From contig NZ_CAKXZT010000001.1 of assembly GCF_935825525.1 (NCBI RefSeq), positions 116,265 through 180,264 on the forward strand: 64,000 bases of DNA, in the 5' to 3' direction. The DNA comes from Mesorhizobium escarrei. GTDB taxonomy: Bacteria > Pseudomonadota > Alphaproteobacteria > Rhizobiales > Rhizobiaceae. Under the pieces are notes generated by a model that ran no database searches, was not told where the DNA came from, and saw nothing but the letters and a program-made list of their open reading frames with translations. The position numbers and the translations under genes were made by a program. This document shows, piece after piece, positions 9,990 through 20,632 of this stretch (position 1 is the stretch's first letter; each line of letters starts with the position of its first letter).

Positions 9990-10766
9990 TTGACCGCACC
10001 GGTTTTTCTCGAGGTCGACGGAACCAGCATCGCTGTCAGGCGCGCTGCGGGTGCCGCGCCAGGCATTGTCTGGCTCGGCGGCTACAAGTCGGACATGCTG
10101 GGCACCAAAGCCGAGGCGCTGGCGCAATGGGCGAGCGGGCAAGGCCGGGCTTTCCTGCGCCACGACTATTCCGGTCACGGCGAATCGGGCGGCGCCTTTG
10201 CCGACGGCACCGTCTCGAACTGGCTTTCGCAAAGCCTCGCCGTCTTCCGCCATTTCACGCAAGGCAGGCAAATCCTGGTCGGCTCCTCGATGGGCGCATG
10301 GATCGCGCTGCGCATGGTCCAGGAATTGCGCCAGGAATTGCACCAGCCAGGCGAGAACCGCATCGCCGGCCTGGTGCTTCTGGCGCCGGCACCGGATTTC
10401 ACCGCCGAGTTGGTCGAGCCGGCGCTGACCAAAGCGCAGAAGCGCGATCTTGCAAAAAAAGGTTTTTTCGAGGAGCCGTCGGATTATTCGACCGAACCTT
10501 ACATCTACACCCGAGCGCTGATCGAGGACGGCCGCAACAACCGGGTGCTGACCGGGCCGATCGACACCCACTGCCCCGTCCACATATTGCAGGGGCTCGC
10601 CGATGCCGACGTGCCGCCGAGCCATGCGCTTAAACTGGTCGGCCTGCTGCCGGCCGACGACGTCACACTGTCGCTGATCCCCGACGGCGACCACCGCCTG
10701 TCGCGGCCCCAGGATCTCGACATGCTGGTGCGGGCGGTCGACGCCATGGTGCGGCAGGCAGGCTAG
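9990..10766 (+). CDS. Alpha/beta hydrolase
   Basis: A 258-residue protein with the hydrolase nucleophile elbow GSSMG (Ser100), an HDYSGHGESGG strand/loop near residues 58-68, a probable acid Asp in GLADADVPP and a C-terminal catalytic His in DGDHRLS. It starts at TTG 9990 with GGAG seven bases upstream; no ATG fits the N-terminus (MTAPVFLEVDGTSIAVRRA). Cytoplasmic, with no signal peptide. The benE-family gene follows after 3 bp and is probably co-transcribed. The substrate is unknown. Confidence 0.85.
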   Translation: MTAPVFLEVDGTSIAVRRAAGAAPGIVWLGGYKSDMLGTKAEALAQWASGQGRAFLRHDYSGHGESGGAFADGTVSNWLSQSLAVFRHFTQGRQILVGSSMGAWIALRMVQELRQELHQPGENRIAGLVLLAPAPDFTAELVEPALTKAQKRDLAKKGFFEEPSDYSTEPYIYTRALIEDGRNNRVLTGPIDTHCPVHILQGLADADVPPSHALKLVGLLPADDVTLSLIPDGDHRLSRPQDLDMLVRAVDAMVRQAG

Positions 10767-10769
10767 GAC

Positions 10770-11912
10770 ATGCGCATTTCCATTCCGGTATCCGCCTTCG
10801 TCGCAGCGATCGTCGGCTTCGGCGGCACGTTGGCCATCGTCATCGCCGCTGCCAAGGCGGTCGGCGCGACGCAGGTCGAAACCGCGAGCTGGGTGACGGC
10901 GATCTGCCTCGCCATGGCGATCGAGAGCCTGTGGCTGTCGTGGCGCACCAGGATGCCGGTCATCGCCGCATGGTCGACGCCGGGGGTGGCGCTGATCGCG
11001 GCATCGAGCGGCTTTTCGATCGGCGAGGCCGTCGGCGCCTTCATCGTCACCGGGATTTTGCTGATTGCCACCGGCCTGTTCAGGCCTTTGACCAAGCTGA
11101 TCGCCAGGATACCGGCCTCGGTCGCGTCGGGGATGCTCGCCGGCATCGTCGTCACCTTCGCCATCAATGCGGTGAAGGCGATTCCCGTCGACCCGTGGCT
11201 GATCCTGCCGCTGATCGCCGCCTTCTTTGTCATCCGCCTGTTCAATCCGGCGCTCTCGGTGCTGGCGGTGCTGATCGGCGGCGGCGCTGCCGCTTTCCTC
11301 ACCGGCCGGGTCGGTGGTCTGCCGACCCCGGAACTTTCGACTTTGACGCTGATTGCGCCGCAGTTCACCGTCACTGCGATCGTCGGCCTGACGCTGCCGC
11401 TTTATCTGGTCACCATGGCCTCGCAGAATCTATCCGGCCTCGCCGTGCTGAGGGCAGCGGGCTATCACCCGGATCCCGGCCCGCTGATCGGCGTCACCGG
11501 TCTGCTTTCGCTGCTGTCGGCACCATTCGGGGCCTCGACCACCAACCTGGCGGCGATCTCGGCGGCGATCTGCACCGGCCCTGACGTCCATCCCGATCCG
11601 GGCGAGCGCTGGAAGACCGGTCCCTTCTATGCGCTTGCCTATCTCGTCTTCGCCATTTTCGGCGCCTCGCTGGTGGCGATCTTCGCCGTGCTGCCGCAGA
11701 GCCTGATCGTGCTGGTTGCAGGACTGGCGCTGATGGCGCCGCTCGCCAACGCGCTGGCGATCGCCTTGACGGAAGACGGCGAGCGCATGGCCGCTACCGT
11801 CACCTTTGCCGTCACCGCTTCGGGGCTGACGCTGTTCGGCGTCGGCGCCGCGTTCTGGGGGCTGATTGCGGGCCTGGTCGTTCTTTTCCTTGAAACGCTC
11901 AAAAAGCGGTAA
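10770..11912 (+). CDS. BenE-family inner-membrane transporter (benzoate/H+ symporter family)
   Basis: A 380-residue, strongly hydrophobic protein with about eleven membrane spans and the BenE-family arrangement (WVTAICLAMAIESLWLSWR near the start, STPGVALIAAS, LPLYLVTMASQNLSGLAVLR, FGASTTNLAAISAAICTGPD). BenE proteins are proton-coupled transporters of benzoate-like aromatics. No benzoate catabolic genes are nearby, so the actual substrate is open. An 8-bp hairpin (AAGCATTT / AAATGCTT, 11911-11927) overlaps its stop codon and may mark the transcript end, though no T-run follows. Confidence 0.85.
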   Translation: MRISIPVSAFVAAIVGFGGTLAIVIAAAKAVGATQVETASWVTAICLAMAIESLWLSWRTRMPVIAAWSTPGVALIAASSGFSIGEAVGAFIVTGILLIATGLFRPLTKLIARIPASVASGMLAGIVVTFAINAVKAIPVDPWLILPLIAAFFVIRLFNPALSVLAVLIGGGAAAFLTGRVGGLPTPELSTLTLIAPQFTVTAIVGLTLPLYLVTMASQNLSGLAVLRAAGYHPDPGPLIGVTGLLSLLSAPFGASTTNLAAISAAICTGPDVHPDPGERWKTGPFYALAYLVFAIFGASLVAIFAVLPQSLIVLVAGLALMAPLANALAIALTEDGERMAATVTFAVTASGLTLFGVGAAFWGLIAGLVVLFLETLKKR

Positions 11913-12029
11913 GCATTTCAAATGCTTGTCCGGTTTTGGCCGACATTGTCTTGAATCGCCGTTTTTCTCATCCCATTTCGAATCCACGCAGCCGGGATTG
12001 GCTGTCTCCAACTGAAGGATTGGGAGAAA

Positions 12030-12500
12030 ATGAACACATCTGCATTGATCCGTCCGGCCTGGACGCCGGCGACCATCGCTCTGATGGTGATCGGCTTCAT
12101 GGTGTTCTGGCCGCTCGGCCTCGCCATGCTCGCCTACATCATCTGGGGCGACCGGCTTGACGGCTTCAAGCGCGACGTCAACCGCGCGACCGACGGCATC
12201 TTCGCCGGCTGCCGCCGCGGTTCCGACAAAGCGGCGCGCTGGGGCCACGGCTCCGCCCGCACCGGCAACGTCGCTTTCGACGACTGGCGCGAAAAAGAAC
12301 TCGAGCGGCTCAATGAAGAGCGCCGCAAGCTCGACGAGATGCTGAGCGAGTTCGACGAATACGCCAGGGAATTGCGTCGCGCCAAGGACCAGGAAGAGTT
12401 CGACCGCTTCATGGCGAACCGCAACAAGTCGACGTCGCCCACAACCGGCGGCCCCACAACCGGAGGTGGCAATTCCACGCCAGGCCTACTTGACGAGTAA
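12030..12500 (+). CDS. DUF2852 family membrane-anchored protein
   Basis: A 156-residue protein with one N-terminal membrane helix (about residues 15-40, ATIALMVIGFMVFWPLGLAM), then a cytoplasmic part with a predicted coiled coil (about 85-120, REKELERLNEERRKLDEML) and a low-complexity Thr/Gly tail. This layout matches DUF2852, a family found in Hyphomicrobiales. The function is unknown. A purine-rich GGGAG precedes ATG 12030, and an intrinsic terminator follows. Confidence 0.82.
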   Translation: MNTSALIRPAWTPATIALMVIGFMVFWPLGLAMLAYIIWGDRLDGFKRDVNRATDGIFAGCRRGSDKAARWGHGSARTGNVAFDDWREKELERLNEERRKLDEMLSEFDEYARELRRAKDQEEFDRFMANRNKSTSPTTGGPTTGGGNSTPGLLDE

Positions 12501-12526
12501 GGCACTTGCCCTGACATAAATATCAA

Positions 12527-12563
12527 AAACGGCGTCGCGTCAGCGGCGCCGTTTCTTTTTTGT
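12527..12563 (+). terminator. Intrinsic terminator after the DUF2852 gene
   Basis: AAACGGCG (12527-12534) pairs with CGCCGTTT (12547-12554), followed by CTTTTTTG. Confidence 0.85.
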
Positions 12564-12600
12564 TCTATTCGTTTTCCTCGAATCACGTATCGTCCCGGCC

Positions 12601-13359
12601 ATGTCATTCGGCTTCTTCCGCAACCTGACCAAACCCAGGCCCGCCCCCGTCGTGGAGCGAGAGCATTGTGTTGCCGGCCGAACGCTGCCGCTCAAGATCG
12701 TCGAGAGCGACCGGGCGCGGCGATTGACGCTGCGCATCGATTCCGGTGGCCGGGGCCTGCGCATCACCGTGCCACCGGGCCTGCGGCGAGGCGAGGTGGA
12801 AAAATTCCTCGACCGCCATCAGGACTGGCTGGAGCAGCGGCTGGCCAAGGTGCCCAACCGGCCGCAGGTGCGGCCCGGCATCAAGATACCGGTGCGCGGC
12901 GTGCCGCACCGCATCGTTCATGAGCCTTCGAAACGCGGGACGGTCACGCTGTCGCGTGATGAGCGCGGTCCGCTGATGATCGTGCATGGCGACCGCGTGC
13001 ACCTGCCGCGCCGTATCGCCGATTTCCTCAAGCGCGAAGCCAAGCGCGAGATCGAGGCGCTGGTGGTCAAGCATACCGGGGCGGTCGGCAAGCGCGCCAA
13101 GGCAATCCGCTTCAAGGACACGTCGAGCCGCTGGGGGTCATGCACGTCGGACGGCAACCTATCGTTCTCCTGGCGCATCATGATGGCGCCGCGACCGGTC
13201 ATAAACTACCTCGTCGCGCATGAAGTGGCGCATCTCAAGGAGATGAACCACGGCCCGAAATTTTGGAAACTGTGCGAGCAGCTCTGCCCCGACACCGAGC
13301 GCTGCAAGGATTGGCTCAAGCGCAATGGCGGCGCGCTGCAAGCGATCATGTTCGAGTAG
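12601..13359 (+). CDS. YgjP-like (M48-type, DUF45) zinc metallopeptidase
   Basis: A 252-residue protein with the zinc motif HEVAH at residues 207-211 and the downstream NHGPKFW His (217), plus the DUF45/YgjP signature SSRWGSC near 175-181. No signal peptide or membrane helix is apparent, so it is probably cytoplasmic. The start ATG lies 38 bp past a terminator and has no clear Shine-Dalgarno sequence. The physiological substrate is not known for this family. Confidence 0.88.
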   Translation: MSFGFFRNLTKPRPAPVVEREHCVAGRTLPLKIVESDRARRLTLRIDSGGRGLRITVPPGLRRGEVEKFLDRHQDWLEQRLAKVPNRPQVRPGIKIPVRGVPHRIVHEPSKRGTVTLSRDERGPLMIVHGDRVHLPRRIADFLKREAKREIEALVVKHTGAVGKRAKAIRFKDTSSRWGSCTSDGNLSFSWRIMMAPRPVINYLVAHEVAHLKEMNHGPKFWKLCEQLCPDTERCKDWLKRNGGALQAIMFE

Positions 13360-13394
13360 GGTGCGGAATAAAACTGTAGCGACGCCGCCCCCTG

Positions 13395-13450
13395 TGTGAA
13401 TAGTGAATGGTGAATGGTAGTGAGTAGTGAATGGTAGTGAGTAGTGAGAG
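13395..13450. repeat. Degenerate inverse-orientation copies of the TTCACTA heptamer
   Basis: This stretch contains repeated TAGTGAA/TAGTGAG units, the reverse complement of the heptamer array at 13460-13541, separated from it by about 10 bp. The pair can form a long imperfect hairpin. Confidence 0.7.
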
Positions 13451-13459
13451 CACCCCTCC

Positions 13460-13541
<82 letters not shown>

Positions 13542-13578
13542 CGGTTCCTGCCGGCATCGCTAGGTTCTGCACTGCCGC

Positions 13579-13797
13579 TCAATCGTCATTCGCCGCGTTC
13601 AACTCCTCCGGCCGCAAGCCTTCGTCGGTTTGGCGCGGCCATGGCAAGAAGTCCTTCTTGAATGCGTCGCTGCTGAAATAGTCGAGCGCGCGGTGTGCCT
13701 CGGCGCCGTTGAAGGCGGCCTTGTCCATCAAATGAGCGATGACCTCGCGCGCCTGCGCGACCTTCTGCCTGAGCTCTGTAACCGTCTTGTCCGTCAT
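13579..13797 (-). CDS. Small conserved-looking hypothetical protein
   Basis: A 72-residue soluble acidic protein: an N-terminal helix (TDKTVTELRQKVAQAREVIA), then a hydrophilic C-terminal half ending EELNAANDD. GGGAG lies six bases before ATG 13797. It is divergent from trpF, whose start is 108 bp away. No domain is recognised and the function is unknown. Coding nature is supported by the ribosome binding site and ordinary codon usage rather than by homology. Confidence 0.65.
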   Translation of the reverse strand: MTDKTVTELRQKVAQAREVIAHLMDKAAFNGAEAHRALDYFSSDAFKKDFLPWPRQTDEGLRPEELNAANDD

Positions 13798-13904
13798 GGT
13801 TTGCTCCCGCCTTCATCCATCCATTGAAACTAGGGCTATTCCCAACGCCGGCAAACAGGATGCTTTTTCTCGACTCTTTTGCCGTTTCGTGCCAATCCCG
13901 CGCC

Positions 13905-14564
13905 ATGGCGCTCGACATCAAGATATGCGGATTGAAGACCGACAAGACGTTGGCCGCGGCATTGGCCGGCGGCGCCAGCCATGTCGGCTTTATTTTCTTT
14001 GCCAAAAGCCCGCGCTATGTCGAGCCGGCGGAAGCCGGCCGCTTGCGCGAAGCGGCAATCGGCAAGGCCAAGGCGGTTGCCGTGACGGCCGATGCCGGCG
14101 ACGCGTTCCTGGATGAAATCGTCGAAAAAATGCATCCCGACATGCTGCAGCTGCATGGGTCGGAAACACCCGAGCGGGTGACCGAAATCAAGGCCCGCTA
14201 TGGCCTGCCGGTGATGAAGGCGCTGCCGGTCAGCGAGGCTGTCGATCTGGAGCGCATAAGACCCTTCGTCGGCATTGCCGACCGTTTCCTGTTCGACGCC
14301 AAGCCGCCGAAAGGTTCGGAACTGCCGGGTGGCAACGGCATTGCCTTCGACTGGCGCGTTCTGGCCGGCCTTGACGCAGGCGTCGATTACATGCTTTCCG
14401 GTGGGCTCAACGCCGCCAATATCGGCGATGCCCTTCGGCTTGCCGACCCGCCCGGATTAGACATTTCCTCGGGCGTGGAAAGCGCGCCGGGCGTCAAGGA
14501 TCCGGCGCTGATCGAACAGTTTTTCCGGGCCGTCAGAGCCGCGCGGGATACAAGCGCAGCCTGA
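13905..14564 (+). CDS. trpF: Phosphoribosylanthranilate isomerase
   Basis: A 219-residue TIM barrel starting MALDIKICGLKTDKT, with the catalytic Cys in KICGLK (residue 7) and the general acid Asp in LFDAKPPKG. It converts N-(5-phosphoribosyl)anthranilate to CdRP in tryptophan synthesis. ATG 13905 is chosen over an upstream in-frame start because it matches the family N-terminus. It is first in a trpF-trpB-trpA-accD-folC run. Confidence 0.96.
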   Translation: MALDIKICGLKTDKTLAAALAGGASHVGFIFFAKSPRYVEPAEAGRLREAAIGKAKAVAVTADAGDAFLDEIVEKMHPDMLQLHGSETPERVTEIKARYGLPVMKALPVSEAVDLERIRPFVGIADRFLFDAKPPKGSELPGGNGIAFDWRVLAGLDAGVDYMLSGGLNAANIGDALRLADPPGLDISSGVESAPGVKDPALIEQFFRAVRAARDTSAA

Positions 14565-14651
14565 AAGATAGAACCCGGAGCATGTCTCGGAAACCAGGAA
14601 AACCGGTGTTCCGACAGGACAAGCTCCAACACATGAAGTAGGAGATCGGCG

Positions 14652-15902
14652 ATGAACAAGCCGGCGATACCCAATTCCTTCCGCACTGGACCCGATGAGC
14701 AGGGCATGTTCGGTATCTTCGGCGGTCGTTTCGTTGCCGAAACACTGATGCCGCTGATCCTCGACCTCGAGCGGCACTGGAACGAGGTCAAGGACGATCC
14801 GGACTTCAAGGCCGAATTGACTGACCTTTCGACCCACTATGCCGGGCGGCCGTCGAAGCTTTATTTCGCCGAAGGCCTGACCAGGCATCTTCGCGAGGTT
14901 TCCTCCGCGAAAGGCCTCGGAGGCGGCGCAAAAGTTTATTTCAAGCGGGAGGATCTGAACCACACCGGCTCGCACAAGATCAACAACTGCCTCGGCCAGA
15001 TCCTGCTGGCCAAGCGCATGGGCAAGAAACGCATCATCGCCGAGACCGGCGCAGGCCAGCACGGCGTGGCGTCGGCCACGGTGGCGGCGCGTTTCGGCTT
15101 TCCTTGCGTCGTCTATATGGGCGCCACCGACGTCGCCCGGCAAAGCCCGAACGTCTTCCGCATGAAGCTGCTCGGCGCCGAGGTGCGGCCGGTGAGCGCT
15201 GGCCACGGCACGCTCAAGGACGCCATGAACGAAGCTCTCCGGGATTGGGTGACCAATGTCGAGGATACCTACTACCTGATCGGCACCGCCGCCGGCCCGC
15301 ACCCCTATCCGGAGTTGGTGCGCGACTTCCAGTCGGTAATCGGCATCGAGGCGCGCGCCCAGATCCTCGAGCAGGAAGGCCGGCTGCCGGACACGATCAT
15401 CGCCGCCGTCGGCGGCGGCTCCAACGCCATCGGCCTTTTTCACCCGTTCCTCGACGACCGCAGCGTAAAGATCATCGGCATCGAGGCCGGCGGCCGCGGC
15501 CTCGACGGTATCGAGCATTGCGCCTCGATGAATGCCGGCGCGCCCGGCGTGCTGCACGGCAACCGCACCTATCTGCTGCAGAATGCCGACGGGCAGATCA
15601 TGGACGGGCATTCGATCTCGGCCGGCCTCGATTATCCGGGCGTCGGGCCGGAGCATTCGTGGCTGCGCGACAGTGGCCGTGTCGACTATGTGCCTATTCT
15701 CGACGACGAGGCGCTGGAGGCGTTCCAGCTGACGACGCGCGTCGAAGGCATCATTCCGGCGCTCGAATCCGCACATGCCATCGCGCATGCGGTGAAGATC
15801 GTGCCAGCCATGGACAAGGACCAGATCGTCATCGTCAACCTGTCCGGCCGCGGCGACAAGGACGTGCATACGGTGGCCAATATGCTGGGCATGGAGATCT
15901 GA
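14652..15902 (+). CDS. trpB: Tryptophan synthase beta chain
   Basis: A 416-residue PLP enzyme. The cofactor lysine is K109 in HTGSHKINN, and the PLP-phosphate loop GGGSNAIG lies near residue 252. It condenses indole, channelled from TrpA, with serine to form tryptophan. AGGAG lies about 10 bases upstream of ATG 14652. trpA starts two bases past its stop. Confidence 0.98.
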   Translation: MNKPAIPNSFRTGPDEQGMFGIFGGRFVAETLMPLILDLERHWNEVKDDPDFKAELTDLSTHYAGRPSKLYFAEGLTRHLREVSSAKGLGGGAKVYFKREDLNHTGSHKINNCLGQILLAKRMGKKRIIAETGAGQHGVASATVAARFGFPCVVYMGATDVARQSPNVFRMKLLGAEVRPVSAGHGTLKDAMNEALRDWVTNVEDTYYLIGTAAGPHPYPELVRDFQSVIGIEARAQILEQEGRLPDTIIAAVGGGSNAIGLFHPFLDDRSVKIIGIEAGGRGLDGIEHCASMNAGAPGVLHGNRTYLLQNADGQIMDGHSISAGLDYPGVGPEHSWLRDSGRVDYVPILDDEALEAFQLTTRVEGIIPALESAHAIAHAVKIVPAMDKDQIVIVNLSGRGDKDVHTVANMLGMEI

Positions 15903-15904
15903 TC

Positions 15905-16744
15905 ATGACCACCCGCATCGACCGCCGCATGGCCAAGCTGAAGGCCGAAGGCCGCCCGGCGCTTGTCACCTATTTCATGAGCGGCGACCCTGACTACGAC
16001 ACCGCTTTGTCGATCATGAAGGCGCTGCCCAAAGCAGGCGCCGACATCATCGAAATGGGCATGCCGTTTTCCGATCCGATGGCCGACGGCCCGGCGATCC
16101 AGGCGGCCGGCCTGCGCGCGCTGAAAGGTGGACAGACGCTGGTCAAGACGCTGAAGATGGCGTCGGAGTTTCGCGCTACCGACAATGAAACCCCGATCGT
16201 TTTGATGGGCTACTACAATCCGATCTACATTCACGGCGTCGACCGCTTCCTCAGGGATGCGCTGGCCAGCGGCATAGATGGGCTGATCGTCGTCGACCTG
16301 CCGCCTGAAATGGATGAGGAGCTTTGCATTCCGGCACTGAGGGCTGGCATCAATTTCATCCGGCTGGCGACGCCGACCACCGACGACAAGCGCCTTCCCA
16401 AGGTGCTGCAGAACACCTCCGGCTTCGTCTATTATGTGTCGATGACCGGCATCACCGGCTCGGCACTTGCCGACACCGGCAAGGTGGCGGCGGCGGTCGG
16501 GCGCATCAAGGGCCATACCGACCTGCCGGTCTGCGTCGGCTTCGGCGTCAAGACCGCCGAGCAGGCACGCATCATCGGGGCGTCGGCCGACGGCGTCGTC
16601 GTCGGCACCGCGATCGTCAATGCGGTCGCCAATGTTCTGGGGCCGAAGGGCGAAAAGACCGCCGACCCGGCCGAGGCGGTCGCCACGCTGGTCAGCGGGC
16701 TTTCGCAAGGCGTGCGTGCGGCCCGCCTTGCTGCCGCCGAATAG
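15905..16744 (+). CDS. trpA: Tryptophan synthase alpha chain
   Basis: A 279-residue TIM barrel with the two catalytic acids in register with the family: Glu50 ([12 protein letters not shown]) and Asp61 (MADGPAIQ). It cleaves indole-glycerol phosphate to indole and glyceraldehyde-3-phosphate. The start at ATG 15905 follows the trpB stop by two bases. A much longer open frame beginning inside trpB was rejected because its N-terminal part is a shadow of trpB. Confidence 0.97.
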   Translation: MTTRIDRRMAKLKAEGRPALVTYFMSGDPDYDTALSIMKALPKAGADIIEMGMPFSDPMADGPAIQAAGLRALKGGQTLVKTLKMASEFRATDNETPIVLMGYYNPIYIHGVDRFLRDALASGIDGLIVVDLPPEMDEELCIPALRAGINFIRLATPTTDDKRLPKVLQNTSGFVYYVSMTGITGSALADTGKVAAAVGRIKGHTDLPVCVGFGVKTAEQARIIGASADGVVVGTAIVNAVANVLGPKGEKTADPAEAVATLVSGLSQGVRAARLAAAE

Positions 16745-16760
16745 TCTTGATCTTCTGGTT

Positions 16761-16809
16761 GACCATGATCTCCGTCTAAAACCGGTTTCCACTTTTCGGG
16801 ATCATGGTC
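16761..16809. repeat. Rhizobial intergenic palindrome (CCGAAAA family)
   Basis: Arms GACCATGATC / GGATCATGGTC flank ACCGGTTTCCACTTTTCGGG. It is one copy of a family found repeatedly in this window, located between trpA and accD. Confidence 0.85.
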
Positions 16810-16839
16810 TAACTCTTCGTCAGGACAGGAGCCGAAGCG

Positions 16840-17766
<927 letters not shown>

Positions 17767-17831
17767 CGCGACATCCGTCGTCGCGAACCGCGATTGCGCG
17801 CCATCCGTGGCGCTGTAGCATCTTGATTTCA

Positions 17832-17878
17832 CGCATGATCCTTTCCGGAAATCGATTTCGATTTTCGGGGTCATGCGC
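17832..17878. repeat. Rhizobial intergenic palindrome (CCGAAAA family)
   Basis: Arms CGCATGATCC / GGGGTCATGCGC around a CCGGAAATCGATTTCG core, 13 bp before folC. Confidence 0.85.
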
Positions 17879-17890
17879 TAGGATTCTGCC

Positions 17891-19216
17891 ATGACCACGC
17901 TTGCCGCCGACCGCGAAATCGAAAGCCTGATGTCGCTTCATCCGAAGGGCTTCGATCTTTCGCTCGACCGCATTTCGCGGCTGCTGGAGCGGCTTGGCAA
18001 TCCGCAGGACCATCTGCCGCCGGTCATCCACATCGCCGGCACCAACGGCAAGGGCTCCTGCGCCGCGTTTTCGCGGGCGCTGCTCGAAGAGGCCGGCTTC
18101 CGCGTCCATGTCCACACATCGCCACATCTGGTGAACTGGCATGAGCGCTACCGGCTGGCCGCCGACGGCGGCGGCAGGCTGGTCGAGGACGAGGTTTTCG
18201 CCGATGCCATCGCCCGCGTCGCCAAGGCCAATGAAGGCCAGAAGATCACCGTCTTCGAGATCCTCACCGCCGTCACCTTCCTGCTGTTTTCCGAACATCC
18301 GGCAGATGCCGTCATCATCGAGGTCGGCCTTGGCGGCCGCTTTGATGCCACCAACGTCATCAAAGAACCGGCAGTGTCGGTGATCATGCCGGTTTCGCTC
18401 GACCACGAATCCTTTCTCGGTGACCGTGTCGAACTGATCGCCGCCGAAAAGGCCGGCATCATCAAGGGCGGTTGCCCGGTGGTCATCGGCGCGCAGGAGA
18501 GCGAAACGGCGCTTCAGGTGCTTGTCGAAACCGCCGAGCGGCTCGACTGTCCCGCCTTCGTCTATGGCCAGGATTTCCTCGCCTTCGAGGAAAACGGCCG
18601 GATGGTTTATCAGGACGAAGACGGGCTGATGGACCTGTCGCCACCGCGGCTGCCAGGGCGCCACCAGTTCGCCAATGCGGCGGCGGCGATTGCGGCGGTC
18701 AAGGCGGCAGGCTTCGAGATCAGCCATCGCGTCGCCGACAAGGCGATGCACAATGTCACCTGGCCGGGGCGGATGCAGAAATTGGCGCAAGGCAGGCTGA
18801 CGGAACTGGCGCCGAAGGGAGCCGACATCTGGCTCGACGGCGGCCACAATCCGGGCGCCGGCGCGGTCGTCGCTGAAGCACTTGCCGAGCAGGAGGAAAA
18901 GAACCCGCGGCCGCTGTTGCTGATCTGCGGCATGATCAACACCAAGGACCAGAGCGGCTATTTCCGCGCCTTCAAGGGCCTGGTGCGGCATGTCTACACG
19001 GTGCCGGTGAGCCTCAGCGAGGCCAGCGTGCCGAATGACGAACTGGCGATCCGCGCCGTGGAGGCCGGCCTGTCGGCCGAACCAGTGAGCTCCGTCGCCA
19101 ATGCGCTGATGCTGCTGCGCGACACGTGGGACGGACCGCCGCCGCGCATCCTGATCAGCGGCTCGCTCTATCTGGCCGGCGCGGTGCTGGCCGAAAACGG
19201 CACGCCGCCGGTTTGA
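17891..19216 (+). CDS. folC: Bifunctional dihydrofolate synthase/folylpolyglutamate synthase
   Basis: A 441-residue Mur-ligase-family enzyme with the ATP loop GTNGKGS at residues 50-56, the EVGLGGRFDATNV block and the C-terminal domain motif WLDGGHNPGA. It adds glutamate to dihydropteroate and extends folate polyglutamates. It is last in the trp-acc-fol run, separated from accD by a palindromic repeat. Confidence 0.96.
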   Translation: MTTLAADREIESLMSLHPKGFDLSLDRISRLLERLGNPQDHLPPVIHIAGTNGKGSCAAFSRALLEEAGFRVHVHTSPHLVNWHERYRLAADGGGRLVEDEVFADAIARVAKANEGQKITVFEILTAVTFLLFSEHPADAVIIEVGLGGRFDATNVIKEPAVSVIMPVSLDHESFLGDRVELIAAEKAGIIKGGCPVVIGAQESETALQVLVETAERLDCPAFVYGQDFLAFEENGRMVYQDEDGLMDLSPPRLPGRHQFANAAAAIAAVKAAGFEISHRVADKAMHNVTWPGRMQKLAQGRLTELAPKGADIWLDGGHNPGAGAVVAEALAEQEEKNPRPLLLICGMINTKDQSGYFRAFKGLVRHVYTVPVSLSEASVPNDELAIRAVEAGLSAEPVSSVANALMLLRDTWDGPPPRILISGSLYLAGAVLAENGTPPV

Positions 19217-19277
19217 GGCGCGTGTTCACCGGGGCACGATGACCCGGACTTCGTCAGATCACCGCGAGGAGCCAGTC

Positions 19278-19697
19278 ATGATCAAGGTAAAGCAGCTCGC
19301 TCACGTTTGCATCTTCGCGAATGACCTCGAGGCGACGCGAAGCTTCTATCGGGACGTCCTCGGCATGGACACCCAGTTCAACTTCCTGCGCGACGGCAAG
19401 ATTTTGGGTTTTTACCTCAATTGCGGCAGCCGCAGCCACATCGAGGTGTTCCGGAAAGATGGGGCCAGCTATAGCGACTTGAACCAGATCAACCACTTCT
19501 GCCTCGAAGTGGAAAACATTGATGCCGCGATCGCCCACGTAAGGTCGAAAGGCGTTGACGTCACTTCAAAGAAACACGCGTGCGATGATACCTACCAGGC
19601 ATGGATTCGCGATCCTAATGATGTGAAGATAGAACTGTTTGAATATACTGAGAAAAGTGCACAATTCGTCGGAGGCCATCGTATCGCGGATTGGTGA
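19278..19697 (+). CDS. VOC (glyoxalase/bleomycin-resistance fold) family protein
   Basis: A 139-residue two-module beta-alpha-beta-beta-beta protein: LAHVCIFANDLEATRSFYRD at the N-terminus, NHFCLEVENIDAAIAHVRSK in the second module and IRDPNDVKIELFEY at the end. The His in LAHVCI, the Glu in IELFEY and the His in NHFCLEV are candidate metal ligands. GAGGAG lies seven bases before ATG 19278. The substrate is unknown; the lyase activity implied by the family name is not established. Confidence 0.85.
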   Translation: MIKVKQLAHVCIFANDLEATRSFYRDVLGMDTQFNFLRDGKILGFYLNCGSRSHIEVFRKDGASYSDLNQINHFCLEVENIDAAIAHVRSKGVDVTSKKHACDDTYQAWIRDPNDVKIELFEYTEKSAQFVGGHRIADW

Positions 19698-19739
19698 CCG
19701 CGCTTCCGGCCTATGGCGGGCTGAGACGGCCTTGGTGGA

Positions 19740-20021
19740 TTACTTCAGCTCGATCTCGATGAAGGCATACTCGCCTTCATTGGCGTTGATGACGTCATGC
19801 TCGACGCCCTCCTTGCGGAAATAGGGCGCCCCCTTCTTCATTTCGGCGAAGGATTCGCCCTCCTTGGTCAGGAGCTTGAGCTTACCGTCCATCAGCGGCA
19901 CGATGACATAGTCATGGCCATGGCGGTGCCAGCCGGTATTGTCGCCCGGCGCGAAGCGGTATTCGGTGACGATGACACGCTCATTGTCGATGAAAACGGT
20001 GGCCTTGGCGGATCCGGTCAT
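19740..20021 (-). CDS. Small cupin-domain protein
   Basis: A 93-residue single-cupin protein. Cupin motif 1 is GWHRHGHDYVIVPLMDGK (two or three His plus a downstream acidic residue) and motif 2 is EGVEHDVINAN. CAGGAG lies eight bases before ATG 20021. It could be a metal-dependent isomerase or dioxygenase, or a binding protein; the sequence does not decide. It converges on the VOC gene. Confidence 0.82.
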   Translation of the reverse strand: MTGSAKATVFIDNERVIVTEYRFAPGDNTGWHRHGHDYVIVPLMDGKLKLLTKEGESFAEMKKGAPYFRKEGVEHDVINANEGEYAFIEIELK

Positions 20022-20093
20022 GTCGTTCTCCTGCTTCAAGCCAGACAAGAACATGGGCCGGCAAATGGCGAGTGCCAGGGCGGACCAGCCGCA

Positions 20094-20172
20094 TGACCCA
20101 GAAAATCCGATTCGATCTTCTGGGTCAGATCAAGTGCTACAGCGTCCTTCGCGCGTCCAGGAGGACACGCGC
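20094..20172. repeat. Composite intergenic mosaic element
   Basis: A palindrome with arms TGACCCAGAA / TTCTGGGTCA (20094-20127) is joined to a second block, AAGTGCTACAGCGTCC, and a GCGCGTCC...GGACACGCGC stem. The second block recurs, with changes, at about 33912-33953. Confidence 0.75.
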
Positions 20173-20184
20173 CTAGATGACGCT

Positions 20185-20211
20185 ACGAAAAAGCCCGGCG
20201 CGAGGCCGGGC
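20185..20211 (-). terminator. Intrinsic terminator after trxA
   Basis: GCCCGGC (20193-20199) pairs with GCCGGGC (20205-20211). On the minus strand the stem is followed by TTTTTCG. Confidence 0.88.
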
Positions 20212-20234
20212 ATGATTGCGAAATTACTGCCGGA

Positions 20235-20558
20235 TCAGGCGAGATTGCCGTTGATCCAGTGCGACAGCGCCGTCTTCGGCGCGGCGCCGACCTTCATGTC
20301 GGCCATTTCGCCGCCCTTGAAGATCATCAGCGTCGGGATCGAGCGCACGCCGAACTGCGCGGCCAGCTCGGGATTCTCGTCGATGTTGAGCTTGGCGATC
20401 TTGACCTTGCTGCCGAGTTCGATGGCGATGTCTTCCAGCGCCGGCGCGATCATCTTGCACGGGCCGCACCATTCCGCCCAGAAATCGACGACGACCGGCT
20501 CCTTGGCGTCAAGCACATCGGTCTGGAAATTGCTCTTGTCGACCTTGACGGTGGCCAT
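20235..20558 (-). CDS. trxA: Thioredoxin 1
   Basis: A 107-residue thioredoxin with the redox motif WCGPC (Cys31/Cys34) and the cis-Pro loop SIPTLMIF. It is the cytoplasmic disulfide reductant supplied by thioredoxin reductase. Start ATG 20558 has AAAGGA eight bases upstream. It lies 74 bp downstream of addA on the same strand and may have its own promoter. Confidence 0.97.
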   Translation of the reverse strand: MATVKVDKSNFQTDVLDAKEPVVVDFWAEWCGPCKMIAPALEDIAIELGSKVKIAKLNIDENPELAAQFGVRSIPTLMIFKGGEMADMKVGAAPKTALSHWINGNLA

Positions 20559-20632
20559 GCGAAAATCCTTTCGAGAGTTATTGTCGAACCAAATGTGGTG
20601 GTGATCGCGCCCGTCTTCAAGCAGCTGTTGTG

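Noticed and set aside
15104..15904. N-terminal extension of trpA reading inside trpB
   Set aside because: The extension is out of frame with trpB and Arg-rich; TrpA's conserved start is at 15905.
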